DNA of 13,944 nt. Source: Anaerolinea thermophila. GTDB taxonomy: Bacteria > Chloroflexota > Anaerolineae > Anaerolineales > Villigracilaceae. Under the pieces are notes generated by a model. That model saw only the letters and a program-made list of their open reading frames with translations. It searched no databases and was not told the origin of the DNA. The stretch is from contig DYLB01000042.1 in the NCBI GenBank assembly GCA_020722305.1, forward strand, positions 1 to 13,944. The letters run 5' to 3'. The position numbers were made by a program, and so were the translations under genes. This document shows positions 6,807-12,942 of this stretch, piece after piece; positions within the stretch are counted from its first letter, which is position 1, and every line of letters starts with the position of its first letter.

Positions 6807-7334
6807 TTATTTCTTTTTACTGCCTTTGGCAGGGGCCAGCACCACGGTCATGGAGCGGCCTTCTATCGAAGGCATTTGCTCAACGGTCGCAATGTCGGCC
6901 AGGTCTTGAGCAATTTCTTTCAAGTCAGTCAGCGCGATTTCGGGATAATCCATTTCACGCCCGCGGAAGCGGACGGTGACTTTGACTTTCATCCCGTCTT
7001 CCAGCCAGCGGCGGGCGTCCTTGACCTTGAAGCTGCGGTGGTGGTCGTTGGTTTTCGGCCTCAGGCGGATTTCCTTGACCTCGATCTTGGTCTGGGCTTT
7101 CTTGGCTTCGCGCTCCTTTTTGGCTCTCTCGTAGATGAATTTGCCAAAATCCATCACGCGGCAGACTGGCGGGTCCGCATTCGGGGACACTTCCACCAGG
7201 TCCAGTTCGGCCTGGCGGGCGATCTCGATCGCCTTTTTGGTGGGGACGACGCCCAAGTTGCCGCCGTCCGGCCCGATCAGGCGCACTTCAGGCACCCGAA
7301 TGGACTCGTTGACTCGAAAATCGTTGGCGCTAAT
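6807..7334 (-). CDS. infC: translation initiation factor IF-3, probable ATT start
   Basis: 175 residues from the proposed ATT start. IF-3 binds the 30S subunit, checks the start codon and initiator tRNA, and prevents premature subunit joining. The N-domain (RVPEVRLIGPDGGNLGVVPTKKAIEIA, then YERAKKEREAKK) and C-domain (KEIRLRPKTNDHHRSFKVKDARRWLEDGMKVKVTVRFRGREM) are canonical. An ORF call from the first ATG/GTG/TTG starts at GTG 7295, but the in-frame stretch above it reads ISANDFRVNESIR, the expected IF-3 N-terminus. It begins at ATT 7334, six bases after AAGGAG. No ATG, GTG or TTG lies in frame between the upstream stop and GTG 7295. An ATT start is the classical basis of IF-3 autoregulation. 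It is the first gene of infC-rpmI-rplT. Confidence 0.95.
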   Translation of the reverse strand: MSANDFRVNESIRVPEVRLIGPDGGNLGVVPTKKAIEIARQAELDLVEVSPNADPPVCRVMDFGKFIYERAKKEREAKKAQTKIEVKEIRLRPKTNDHHRSFKVKDARRWLEDGMKVKVTVRFRGREMDYPEIALTDLKEIAQDLADIATVEQMPSIEGRSMTVVLAPAKGSKKK

Positions 7335-7364
7335 ACGCTTCTCCTTACAACAAATGACACAAAT

Positions 7365-7379
7365 CCAGCCGTCGGCTGG
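7365..7379 (-). promoter_or_regulatory. hairpin in the infC leader
   Basis: CCAGCC and GGCTGG pair perfectly around a 3-nt loop within the predicted infC leader of about 54 nt, some 18 nt upstream of the Shine-Dalgarno. On the plus strand the same hairpin is followed by TTTTT (7380-7384), so it would be an intrinsic terminator for any transcript entering from that side. Either reading is possible. Confidence 0.5.
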
Positions 7380-7394
7380 TTTTTAGGCGGGTGG

Positions 7395-7424
7395 ATGATA
7401 CCATAAACCTGCTTGAATCGTCAA
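7395..7424 (-). promoter_or_regulatory. infC operon promoter
   Basis: On the minus strand TTGACG (-35; 7419-7424) is followed after 18 bp by TATCAT (-10; 7395-7400). The -10 is preceded by TGG, giving a TGn extension. Predicted transcription starts near 7388, leaving about 54 nt of leader before the ATT start of infC. Confidence 0.65.
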
Positions 7425-7459
7425 CGCGCGTTCCTCGAAAGACTTGAGAACGCCCAGGG

Positions 7460-7488
7460 TTGCCAGTTGGCGTATTGGGGATTACACT
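7460..7488 (+). promoter_or_regulatory. candidate promoter of the FAH-family gene
   Basis: TTGCCA (7460-7465, five of six to consensus) is spaced 17 bp from TACACT (7483-7488, four of six). Predicted transcription starts near 7495, 25 nt before the ATG at 7520. It lies back to back with the infC promoter about 36 bp away. Confidence 0.4.
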
Positions 7489-7519
7489 TCCGGCATCATT
7501 CGCCGAAACAGGAGCCCAC

Positions 7520-8278
7520 ATGCGCATCGTCCGTTACCAGACCAAAACCGAATCCCCCCGCTTCGGCTGGGTTTTCGAAGACAAAGTCGGCCCGATAGAC
7601 GGGGACATCTTCACCGAATTCCGCCGCCTCGAAGCCGACATCCCCCTCGAACTGGTGGATTTGCTGGCCCCGATCCAGCCGAGCAAGATCATCTGTGTGG
7701 GGCGCAACTACGTCGAACACGCCAAAGAACACGGCGCCGAAGTCCCCAAAGTCCCGCTGATCTTCATGAAACCGCCTTCGTCCATCATCGCCCCCGGCGA
7801 GGGGATCGTCCTCCCACCGCAGTCCAGGCAGGTGGAGCACGAAGCCGAACTGGTAGCCGTGATCGGCAAACGCGGCAAGTCAATCCCCGCCGAAGACGCC
7901 AAGAATTACATCCTGGGTTACACCATTGGCAACGACGTCACCGCCCGCGACCTGCAACAGACCGACGGCCAGTGGACCCGCGCCAAAGGCTTCGATACCT
8001 TCTGCCCCTTCGGCCCGTGGATTGATACCGACTTTGACCCCTCCGACGCCTTGATCACCTGTCGGGTCAACGGCCAGATGCGCCAGATGGCCTCCACCCG
8101 CGACATGGTCTTCCCGGTCGGCATCCTGATCGCCTACATCTCGTCCGTGATGACCCTCGAACCGGGCGACATCCTCTTCACCGGCACGCCCGCCGGGGTC
8201 GGCCCGCTGCTCAACGGCGACGAAGTGGAAGTTGAGATCGAAAGGTTGGGGAAACTGGTCAACCCGGTCAAGACGTAG
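7520..8278 (+). CDS. fumarylacetoacetate hydrolase (FAH) family protein
   Basis: 252 residues of FAH superfamily fold, acting on 2-oxo-dicarboxylic or acylpyruvate-type substrates. The metal and catalytic pattern is present: KIICVGRNYVEHAKE at 56-70, EHEAELVAVIGK at 106-117 (Glu108, Glu110) and GNDVTARDLQ at 137-146 (Asp139), then LFTGTPAGVGPLL near the C-terminus. Length and motifs fit the single-domain bacterial branch (acylpyruvases, 2-hydroxyhepta-2,4-diene-dioate isomerase-like proteins, oxaloacetate decarboxylases or tautomerases). Nothing nearby fixes the substrate. The ATG at 7520 follows GGAG by five bases and gives the usual MRIVRYQ beginning; an in-frame TTG at 7460 would add 20 unconvincing residues. 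The TAG stop is the first triplet of a palindromic repeat. Confidence 0.92.
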   Translation: MRIVRYQTKTESPRFGWVFEDKVGPIDGDIFTEFRRLEADIPLELVDLLAPIQPSKIICVGRNYVEHAKEHGAEVPKVPLIFMKPPSSIIAPGEGIVLPPQSRQVEHEAELVAVIGKRGKSIPAEDAKNYILGYTIGNDVTARDLQQTDGQWTRAKGFDTFCPFGPWIDTDFDPSDALITCRVNGQMRQMASTRDMVFPVGILIAYISSVMTLEPGDILFTGTPAGVGPLLNGDEVEVEIERLGKLVNPVKT

Positions 8279-8314
8279 GGGCAGGTCTCAGACCTGCTCC
8301 TACTCAGACCTGCC
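8276..8314. repeat. palindromic intergenic repeat, copy 2, plus a half copy
   Basis: A 27-bp inverted repeat (8276-8302) identical to the copy at 6016-6042 except for one C-to-T in the right arm. A further right-arm fragment, CTCAGACCTGCC (8303-8314), follows directly. It fills the whole gap between the convergent FAH and mevalonate kinase genes and may end transcription from both. Its first three bases are the FAH stop codon. Confidence 0.85.
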
Positions 8315-9286
8315 TTACGAAATTTCGGTCACGATCGTTCTCTTCGCCCCCGCCTCCATCAAAGCATAGGTGACGGAGCGGACCTGGTCTTGCCGCACCA
8401 GTGCGATCATATTCCCGCCCCTGCCCCCGCCGGAGAGTTTCGCCCCAAGCGCCCCGGACCTGCGGGCGGCGTCCGTTAAACGGTCCAGTTCCGGGCTGGA
8501 AACGGACATCTCGCGCAGCAGGGCGTGGTTCTCGTCCATCAGCGGGCCGAGCCATTCGGGGTGCCCGCCTTCGATAGCCTGCCGCGCCGTGCGGACGATG
8601 CTGCCAATTGCCGCGAACAGCCGCTCCATTTTGGGCTTATCCGCTTCCCACAGTTTGCGCACGTCTCCAACGGATTCTCGGGTCGAGGCCGCAATCCCCG
8701 TATCCCCAATCACCACCGTGAACGGCGCCCCGACGCGGAAAATTTCAATCGGCTGTCCCTTGACGAAATAGACCGGCCTGGCGTAAGTGACGACCGTGTT
8801 GTCTATCCCCGACGGCGTGCCGTGGTGCAATTTCTCCACTTCGAAAGCGATGGCGCTGACCTGCTCATCGGACAGCGGCTTGCCGAGCATATCCGCCAGC
8901 GCCCGAATCAGCGCCACCGAGACCGCCGCCCCCGACCCCAATCCCGAAGCGACCGGGATGCTGGAGGTAATCCGCGCCGTCAGCGGGGGTAACGCGCTCA
9001 AACCCAGGGCCTGGAGCGTGCCCATCATAACGGCAGCCAGCGGATGGGTCGTCCGCTCGGCCAGTAGCCTGCCCAGGGACGAATCCAGCCCGATATCCGG
9101 GGCCACGATCCGCACCGAATCAGCCCAGCCATCCCCCATTCGCTGATCCGTTTCGGAATCCGCTGCCAAATCCGCTTGGACATGCGCCTGCACCTGCGTC
9201 ACCGGCACGGCCAGCGCCGGCTGCCCGTAAACCACGGCGTGTTCGCCGAACAGGATGATCTTGCCGGGAGCCGAAGCGGAGGTCAT
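8315..9286 (-). CDS. mvk: mevalonate kinase (GHMP family)
   Basis: 323 residues. It phosphorylates mevalonate to 5-phosphomevalonate using ATP in the cytosolic mevalonate route to isoprenoids. GHMP motifs are in order: SAPGKIILFGEHAVVYG at 5-21 (Lys9), the ATP loop PVASGLGSGAAVS at 111-123, a Glu151...Asp162 pair (EKLHHGTPSGIDNT), and motif 3 GAKLSGGGRGGNM at 281-293. The Glu/Asp spacing equals that of the catalytic pair in animal enzymes. The ATG at 9286 overlaps the stop of the prenyltransferase gene by four bases (ATGA). No Shine-Dalgarno is evident, so translation probably depends on coupling. The same frame runs far upstream as a shadow of the prenyltransferase gene. Confidence 0.93.
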   Translation of the reverse strand: MTSASAPGKIILFGEHAVVYGQPALAVPVTQVQAHVQADLAADSETDQRMGDGWADSVRIVAPDIGLDSSLGRLLAERTTHPLAAVMMGTLQALGLSALPPLTARITSSIPVASGLGSGAAVSVALIRALADMLGKPLSDEQVSAIAFEVEKLHHGTPSGIDNTVVTYARPVYFVKGQPIEIFRVGAPFTVVIGDTGIAASTRESVGDVRKLWEADKPKMERLFAAIGSIVRTARQAIEGGHPEWLGPLMDENHALLREMSVSSPELDRLTDAARRSGALGAKLSGGGRGGNMIALVRQDQVRSVTYALMEAGAKRTIVTEIS

Positions 9287-10152
9287 GAGAGGTAAAAGAC
9301 GGCCAGCACGGCCAATCCCCACAGGACGATCGCCAGTTGCAGCGGCCGGTCGGAGAGCAGCACGTCCTCGGGAGCGCCGGCGGCGTGCGTCACCTGGATG
9401 ATGTAAAGATACCGGAAGATGCCGTAAAGCACGAAGGGGATGGTCAGCATCATGGCATGGTTTTCGGGCAGGTTGGGGGCAAAGAAGGTGTACAGGCTGT
9501 AGGCCACGATGGTCGTGCCCGAAACGATGGTGATGAACTGGTCGAGCAGCGGCAGGGTATAGCCGTCGAGTACTTTGCGGTGCGAGGCGGCAGTCTTGGC
9601 CAGCAGGGCGATCTCGGCCCGGCGCTTGCCGAAGCCGAGATAGAGCGCCGCCAGGGTCATGATGACGTACAGCCAGGGCGAAAAACGCTCGACCACGATT
9701 AGCGTCGTCCCGGCGTGGACGCGTAACACGAAACCGGCGGCGATGATCAGCACGTCGAGGATGGCGATGTGCTTGAGCCAGAATGAATATGCCAGCATCA
9801 GGATCAGATAGGCCAGCAAAACGCCCGCAAAAGCCGGGGCCAGTACCCAGGCCAGCGGGAAGACAACCGCCATCAGTGCCAGCGCTGCGCCCCAGGCTGC
9901 CGGGATGGGCAGCAGCCCCGAAGCGATTGGCCGGTTGCGTTTCTCCGGGTGCTGCCGGTCGGACTCGACGTCCGAAATGTCGTTGATGATGTAGACCGTG
10001 CTGGAGACCAGGCAGAACAGGAAAAATCCCGCCAGGGTGCGGGCTGTGGCGGTCGGGTCGAGCAACTGCTGGTCGAACACCAGAGCGGCGAAGATGAAGG
10101 CGTTCTTCGTCCACTGGCGCAGGCGCATGGTTTTGAGCAAGGAGCGTATCAT
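9283..10152 (-). CDS. UbiA-family polyprenyl-phosphate phosphoribosyltransferase (DPPR synthase-like)
   Basis: 289 residues with about eight or nine membrane segments. The UbiA Asp-rich motifs are NDISDVESDRQHPEKR at 57-72 and YSFWLKHIAILDVL at 122-135. The surrounding sequence (MRLRQWTKNAFIFAALVF, RPIASG, GFVLRVHAG, LGFGKRRAE, HRKVLDGYTLPLLD) matches decaprenyl-phosphate phosphoribose synthases better than quinone prenyltransferases. That enzyme transfers phosphoribose from PRPP to a polyprenyl phosphate, giving the arabinofuranosyl donor precursor in mycobacteria; the product's use here is unknown. Its partner, mevalonate kinase, fits polyprenyl supply. The ATG at 10152 lies six bases after a TAAAAT, indicating a leaderless message. 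Confidence 0.88.
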   Translation of the reverse strand: MIRSLLKTMRLRQWTKNAFIFAALVFDQQLLDPTATARTLAGFFLFCLVSSTVYIINDISDVESDRQHPEKRNRPIASGLLPIPAAWGAALALMAVVFPLAWVLAPAFAGVLLAYLILMLAYSFWLKHIAILDVLIIAAGFVLRVHAGTTLIVVERFSPWLYVIMTLAALYLGFGKRRAEIALLAKTAASHRKVLDGYTLPLLDQFITIVSGTTIVAYSLYTFFAPNLPENHAMMLTIPFVLYGIFRYLYIIQVTHAAGAPEDVLLSDRPLQLAIVLWGLAVLAVFYLS

Positions 10153-10158
10153 GGGCTA

Positions 10159-10173
10159 ATTTTACGCTAAAAT
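10159..10173. promoter_or_regulatory. mirrored divergent -10 elements between prenyltransferase and tlyA
   Basis: The 27-bp intergenic region contains ATTTTACGCTAAAAT. It reads as TAAAAT on the minus strand (10159-10164) and TAAAAT on the plus strand (10168-10173), separated by three bases. Each ends exactly six bases before its ATG, so both messages are predicted to be leaderless. The -35 regions would lie in the opposite gene; on the minus strand TTGGGC at 17-bp spacing is a fair match, and none is good on the plus strand. Confidence 0.6.
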
Positions 10174-10179
10174 ACCTTT

Positions 10180-11001
10180 ATGCCCAAAACCCGTTTGGAC
10201 CTGTTGCTCATCGAACGCAGCCTGGCCGATAGCCGCGCCAAAGCCCAGGCGCTGGTGATGGCCGGGCAGGTGCGCGTCGACGGGCAGGTGGTCATCAAGC
10301 CCGCCACAGCGGTTGATCCCCAAGTCAGTTTGGAGGTGGACTCGGGTCCGCGCTACGTCTCCCGCGGCGGCGATAAGCTCGAAGCCGCGCTGACGGCTTT
10401 CCCCGTGACGGTGCGGGGCCGGACCTGTGCCGACGTGGGCGCTTCGACGGGCGGATTCAGCGACTGCCTGCTCCAGCACGGCGCGGCCAAGATCTACGCC
10501 ATAGACGTGGGCAAGGGCCAGCTGCACTGGAAACTGCGCAATGACCCGCGCATCGTCGTTATGGAAGGGACCAACGCCCGCCACGTCGAGTCTCTGCCCG
10601 AGCCGGTGGACCTGGTCGTCTGCGACGCCGCCTTCATTTCTCTCAAGATTTTGCTGCCGGTGATGCTAAAGTGGCTGGCTCCCTCACCTCCCCTTCGGCA
10701 CCCCTCTCCCGATTCGGGAGAGAGGTTGGGGGGGAGGGCTGACCTTATCGCTCTCATCAAGCCTCAGTTCGAGGCCGGGCGCAAGGAATCGGCCAGGCAC
10801 AAGGGCGTCATCCGCGACCCTGAAATCCACCGCCGGGTACTGCTCGACATCCTGTCCTTCGCCGAAGCGAACGGATTCAGTGTGCGCGGCTTGCTCCACT
10901 CGCCGGTGCTGGGACCGAAGGGCAACGTCGAGTTCCTGGCCTGGCTCCAGCCGGGAGGAGAGAAAGCCGATCTGGCGGCACTGGTCGAGAGTGTTGTGTA
11001 G
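10180..11001 (+). CDS. tlyA: TlyA-family rRNA 2'-O-methyltransferase
   Basis: 273 residues. An S4 RNA-binding domain (about 3-52, TRLDLLLIERSLADSRAKAQ, AGQVRVDG) precedes an FtsJ-like methyltransferase domain starting at YVSRGGDKLEAAL (Lys66). The SAM site is DVGASTGGFSDCLLQHGA at 85-102; DAAFIS at 149-154 and LIKPQFEAGRKE at 192-203 follow. The family, first annotated as haemolysins, methylates ribose in 16S and 23S rRNA (positions 1409 and 1920 in mycobacteria). An in-frame palindromic repeat inserts about 20 residues near 168-187, before the conserved IKPQFE strand. The ATG sits six bases after a -10 with no Shine-Dalgarno. The TAG stop is the first triplet of another repeat. Confidence 0.93.
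   Translation: MPKTRLDLLLIERSLADSRAKAQALVMAGQVRVDGQVVIKPATAVDPQVSLEVDSGPRYVSRGGDKLEAALTAFPVTVRGRTCADVGASTGGFSDCLLQHGAAKIYAIDVGKGQLHWKLRNDPRIVVMEGTNARHVESLPEPVDLVVCDAAFISLKILLPVMLKWLAPSPPLRHPSPDSGERLGGRADLIALIKPQFEAGRKESARHKGVIRDPEIHRRVLLDILSFAEANGFSVRGLLHSPVLGPKGNVEFLAWLQPGGEKADLAALVESVV
10681..10738. repeat. C-rich/G-rich palindromic repeat inserted in tlyA
   Basis: An inner perfect stem CTCTCCCGA / TCGGGAGAG (10704-10712 and 10714-10722) is flanked by an outer, less perfect pairing of CCCTC-rich (10681-10694) and GGGGAGGG-rich (10728-10738) DNA. The layout resembles the widely dispersed CCCTCTCCC...GGGAGAGGG bacterial palindromic repeats. It is translated in frame as a Pro/Gly/Ser/Arg-rich loop. 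Confidence 0.75.
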
Positions 11002-11020
11002 GTCAGGCTTTCAGCCTGAC
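10999..11020. repeat. palindromic repeat at the tlyA stop; possible terminator
   Basis: TAG followed by GTCAGGCT (11002-11009), a 3-nt loop and AGCCTGAC (11013-11020), then AAAAG. It has the same layout as the repeats at 6016 and 8276 (TAGG, then CAGG...TCAG...CCTG) with different arm bases. As in the FAH gene, its first triplet is the gene's stop codon. It could form an RNA hairpin after tlyA, but no T-run follows. Confidence 0.7.
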
Positions 11021-11064
11021 AAAAGAGCGGCGGATTGAAAATCTGCCCTGCGAACCGAGGCGTT

Positions 11065-11496
11065 ATGAACTGCCCCAAATGCTCCTATGAACTGGTGAAT
11101 AAATACTACAAGGGAATGTTCGAGGTCGAATACTGTCCCAATTGCCGCGGCATGTGGCTGGACTTCGACGAACTGGACTCGCTCGAAGACGTGAAGTTCC
11201 GCGACGACGAGATGAAGGGGTCGCTCGTCCACCGCGCCGAACCGACCGGGTATCGCTGTCCGCACTGTAACGAATCCCTGCATCAGTTCGAGTACCGCCT
11301 CTTCGGCCTGAAACTGGATTACTGCCCGTCCAACGGTCACGGCTTCTGGCTGGACGCGGGCGAGGACGAGCGGGTCATCGCCATCATGCAGCAGCGCGCT
11401 GCCGAGGTGCAGCGCAAGCAGGACGCCGAATCCGAGTGGCGGCAGGTGTTGAAGAAGATCAAATCGAAGTCGTTCTTCGACCAGATGTTCAAATAA
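11065..11496 (+). CDS. double zf-TFIIB zinc-ribbon protein
   Basis: 143 residues with two zf-TFIIB-like (PF13453) ribbons. The first has Cys3-Cys6 and Cys24-Cys27 followed by RGMWLDFDEL. The second has Cys65-Cys68 and Cys87, but Asn90 where the last Cys is expected, then GHGFWLDAGED; His92 could replace the missing ligand. A basic, probably helical tail follows (about 105-143). Such proteins are thought to bind zinc and perhaps nucleic acid; no specific function is known. The ATG at 11065 begins the first Cys motif four bases after GAGG; an in-frame TTG at 11035 would add ten unlikely residues. It may be transcribed with tlyA. Confidence 0.85.
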   Translation: MNCPKCSYELVNKYYKGMFEVEYCPNCRGMWLDFDELDSLEDVKFRDDEMKGSLVHRAEPTGYRCPHCNESLHQFEYRLFGLKLDYCPSNGHGFWLDAGEDERVIAIMQQRAAEVQRKQDAESEWRQVLKKIKSKSFFDQMFK

Positions 11497-11579
11497 CAGA
11501 AAAGGGCGACGCACTCACGTTAGCCGATGATAAAATAAGACCCGTCATAGTCTTCTAACCACCCGCAGGAGAAAACCGC

Positions 11580-12215
11580 ATGGCAGGCAAATACATCCAA
11601 AGTTTGATGGGGGAAAACGAAAAGATGCTGCTGGTCACCCGCCAGCACTGGTTCGTCCTCTCCAGCACGATCATCGCCGAAATCCTGATCATCCTTATCA
11701 TCATCGCCGTTGCTACCACGGTAGCCATCCTCACACCGCCGGTTGGGTTGCTGGCAGCGATCGTCGCCATGGGGCTTTCCCTGATCCCTGTGGTCAGCAT
11801 GGTCCGCGACATCCTGATCTGGTACAACCGCCAGTACATCGTCACCAACCGCCGCGTGATCCAGATTTCCGGCGTCATCAACAAGAACGTGGTCGATTCG
11901 TCGCTGGAGAAGGTCAATGACGTCAAGATGAGCCAGTCCTTCTTCGGGCGCATCTTCGATTACGGCAACGTCGAAATCCTGACTGCCAGCGAACTGGGCA
12001 TCAACCAGTTCCAGCGCATCGGCGACCCGGTCCACTTCAAGACCGCCATGCTCAACGCCAAGGAAAAGCTCGGCTTCGAGGAGAACAACATCCGCCACGC
12101 GCCGGCCGAGGACGTCCCCTCCCTGATCGCCAAACTGGACGAACTGCGCAAGCAGGGCATCCTCAGCGAGGAAGAGTTCAAGGCCAAAAAGGCGGAACTG
12201 CTGGCAAAGCTGTGA
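11580..12215 (+). CDS. bPH2 (DUF304) membrane protein with SHOCT tail
   Basis: 211 residues. Two hydrophobic segments (about 27-51 and 54-78) precede a bacterial PH-like bPH2 domain (about 80-160; YIVTNRRVIQISGVINKNVVDSSLEKVNDVKMSQSFFGRIFDYGNVEI, the usual DUF304 core). A C-terminal SHOCT motif (178-211; DVPSLIAKLDELRKQGILSEEEFKAKKAELL) is complete. SHOCT helices often mediate oligomerisation. The role is unknown beyond a membrane-associated scaffold or sensor. GCAGGAGA lies about eight bases before the ATG. A TAAAAT at 11531-11536 could be a -10 with a leader of about 37 nt, but no -35 is evident. It converges on the HAD gene with twelve bases and no terminator between. Confidence 0.9.
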   Translation: MAGKYIQSLMGENEKMLLVTRQHWFVLSSTIIAEILIILIIIAVATTVAILTPPVGLLAAIVAMGLSLIPVVSMVRDILIWYNRQYIVTNRRVIQISGVINKNVVDSSLEKVNDVKMSQSFFGRIFDYGNVEILTASELGINQFQRIGDPVHFKTAMLNAKEKLGFEENNIRHAPAEDVPSLIAKLDELRKQGILSEEEFKAKKAELLAKL

Positions 12216-12227
12216 TCCGCCGGAAGA

Positions 12228-12884
12228 TTACGGATAGCTGGTTTCGTTACCGATGATCTCCCAACGGCGCGCCTCGGCGATGGCGCGCAGTTTTTCATCG
12301 GGATAGACCGCCACCGGATGCTCGGCGTGCTCCAGCAGGGGGACGTCGAGGAGCGTATCCCCGTAGGCGAAATCAACCCGCTCCACGCCCAGGCGGGACA
12401 GCACCTGTTCGATCTTCCTCTCGCTGGCGACCAGCTCGCCCGCGATGCGGACCCGTCCGTCCACGAACTCGACCGGCGTGCCGATGGCCTGCGCTCCGAT
12501 CCGCCGGGCAAAGGCTGCCACCCCCGGCTCGTGGACGCTGCTGGCAATGAAGACCTGCGCCCCGCTTCCGGCGTGCTCCCTGAGACGGGCGATCACGTCC
12601 TCGCGGCGTTTTTTCCACAGGTTCACTTCCACCAGCCACTCGGCCACCTCGTCGAATTTCTGCGGGGTGGCATTTTTTATCATGGACAGGCTGGTCACCA
12701 TCAGCCCCTGTCCCCATTTCTGCCAGTCAATCCAGCCGCGTTTGGCCGCAAAATACGACGGCAAAATCGAGGCCATGTACAGGCTGGCCTGGAACTTGCT
12801 CTGGTTGTGGCGCACCCAATCTACCAGCCCGATCACCGGCGAGCCGGTGGTCAGTGTCCCCATCAAATCCGATACGACGATCAT
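12228..12884 (-). CDS. HAD-superfamily protein with unusual motif I
   Basis: 218 residues of HAD fold with a helical cap (about 15-95). Motif I is SDLMGTLT (5-12): the nucleophile Asp6 is present, but the second acid normally found two residues on is Met8. Motif II is VFIASS (111-116), motif III probably Lys157 (SERKIEQV) and motif IV YGDTLLD (174-180, Asp176 and Asp180). Family phosphatases usually need Asp at +2. Other residues at that site occur in ATPases, phosphonatases and dehalogenases, so phosphatase activity should not be assumed. The ATG at 12884 follows AAAGGTG by five bases and a leader of about 30 nt. Confidence 0.88.
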   Translation of the reverse strand: MIVVSDLMGTLTTGSPVIGLVDWVRHNQSKFQASLYMASILPSYFAAKRGWIDWQKWGQGLMVTSLSMIKNATPQKFDEVAEWLVEVNLWKKRREDVIARLREHAGSGAQVFIASSVHEPGVAAFARRIGAQAIGTPVEFVDGRVRIAGELVASERKIEQVLSRLGVERVDFAYGDTLLDVPLLEHAEHPVAVYPDEKLRAIAEARRWEIIGNETSYP

Positions 12885-12921
12885 GCTTCACCTTTGGCAA
12901 ACGAGAATGAATGACCTGCTC

Positions 12922-12936
12922 ATTATAGGATACAAT
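12922..12936. promoter_or_regulatory. divergent -10 elements between HAD and rsmI
   Basis: A perfect minus-strand TATAAT (12922-12927) would serve the HAD gene with a leader of about 30 nt carrying a Shine-Dalgarno. Three bases on, plus-strand TACAAT (12931-12936) ends six bases before the rsmI ATG, predicting a leaderless rsmI message. The two elements are too close for simultaneous polymerase binding. No convincing -35 is seen on either side. Confidence 0.55.
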
Positions 12937-12942
12937 CGCGAT

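Noticed and set aside
8276..8314. Palindromic repeats considered as a CRISPR array
   Set aside because: Only scattered copies at unrelated sites without regular spacers, and no cas genes.
9287..10114. N-terminal extension of the mevalonate kinase frame
   Set aside because: The frame stays open through the prenyltransferase gene in another phase, but the extension is Arg/Pro/His-rich. The true ATG at 9286 starts a canonical GHMP N-terminus.
12445..12942. N-terminal extension of the rsmI frame
   Set aside because: This part is antisense to the HAD gene. RsmI begins normally at MGTLYLVATPIGN, directly after a -10 element.
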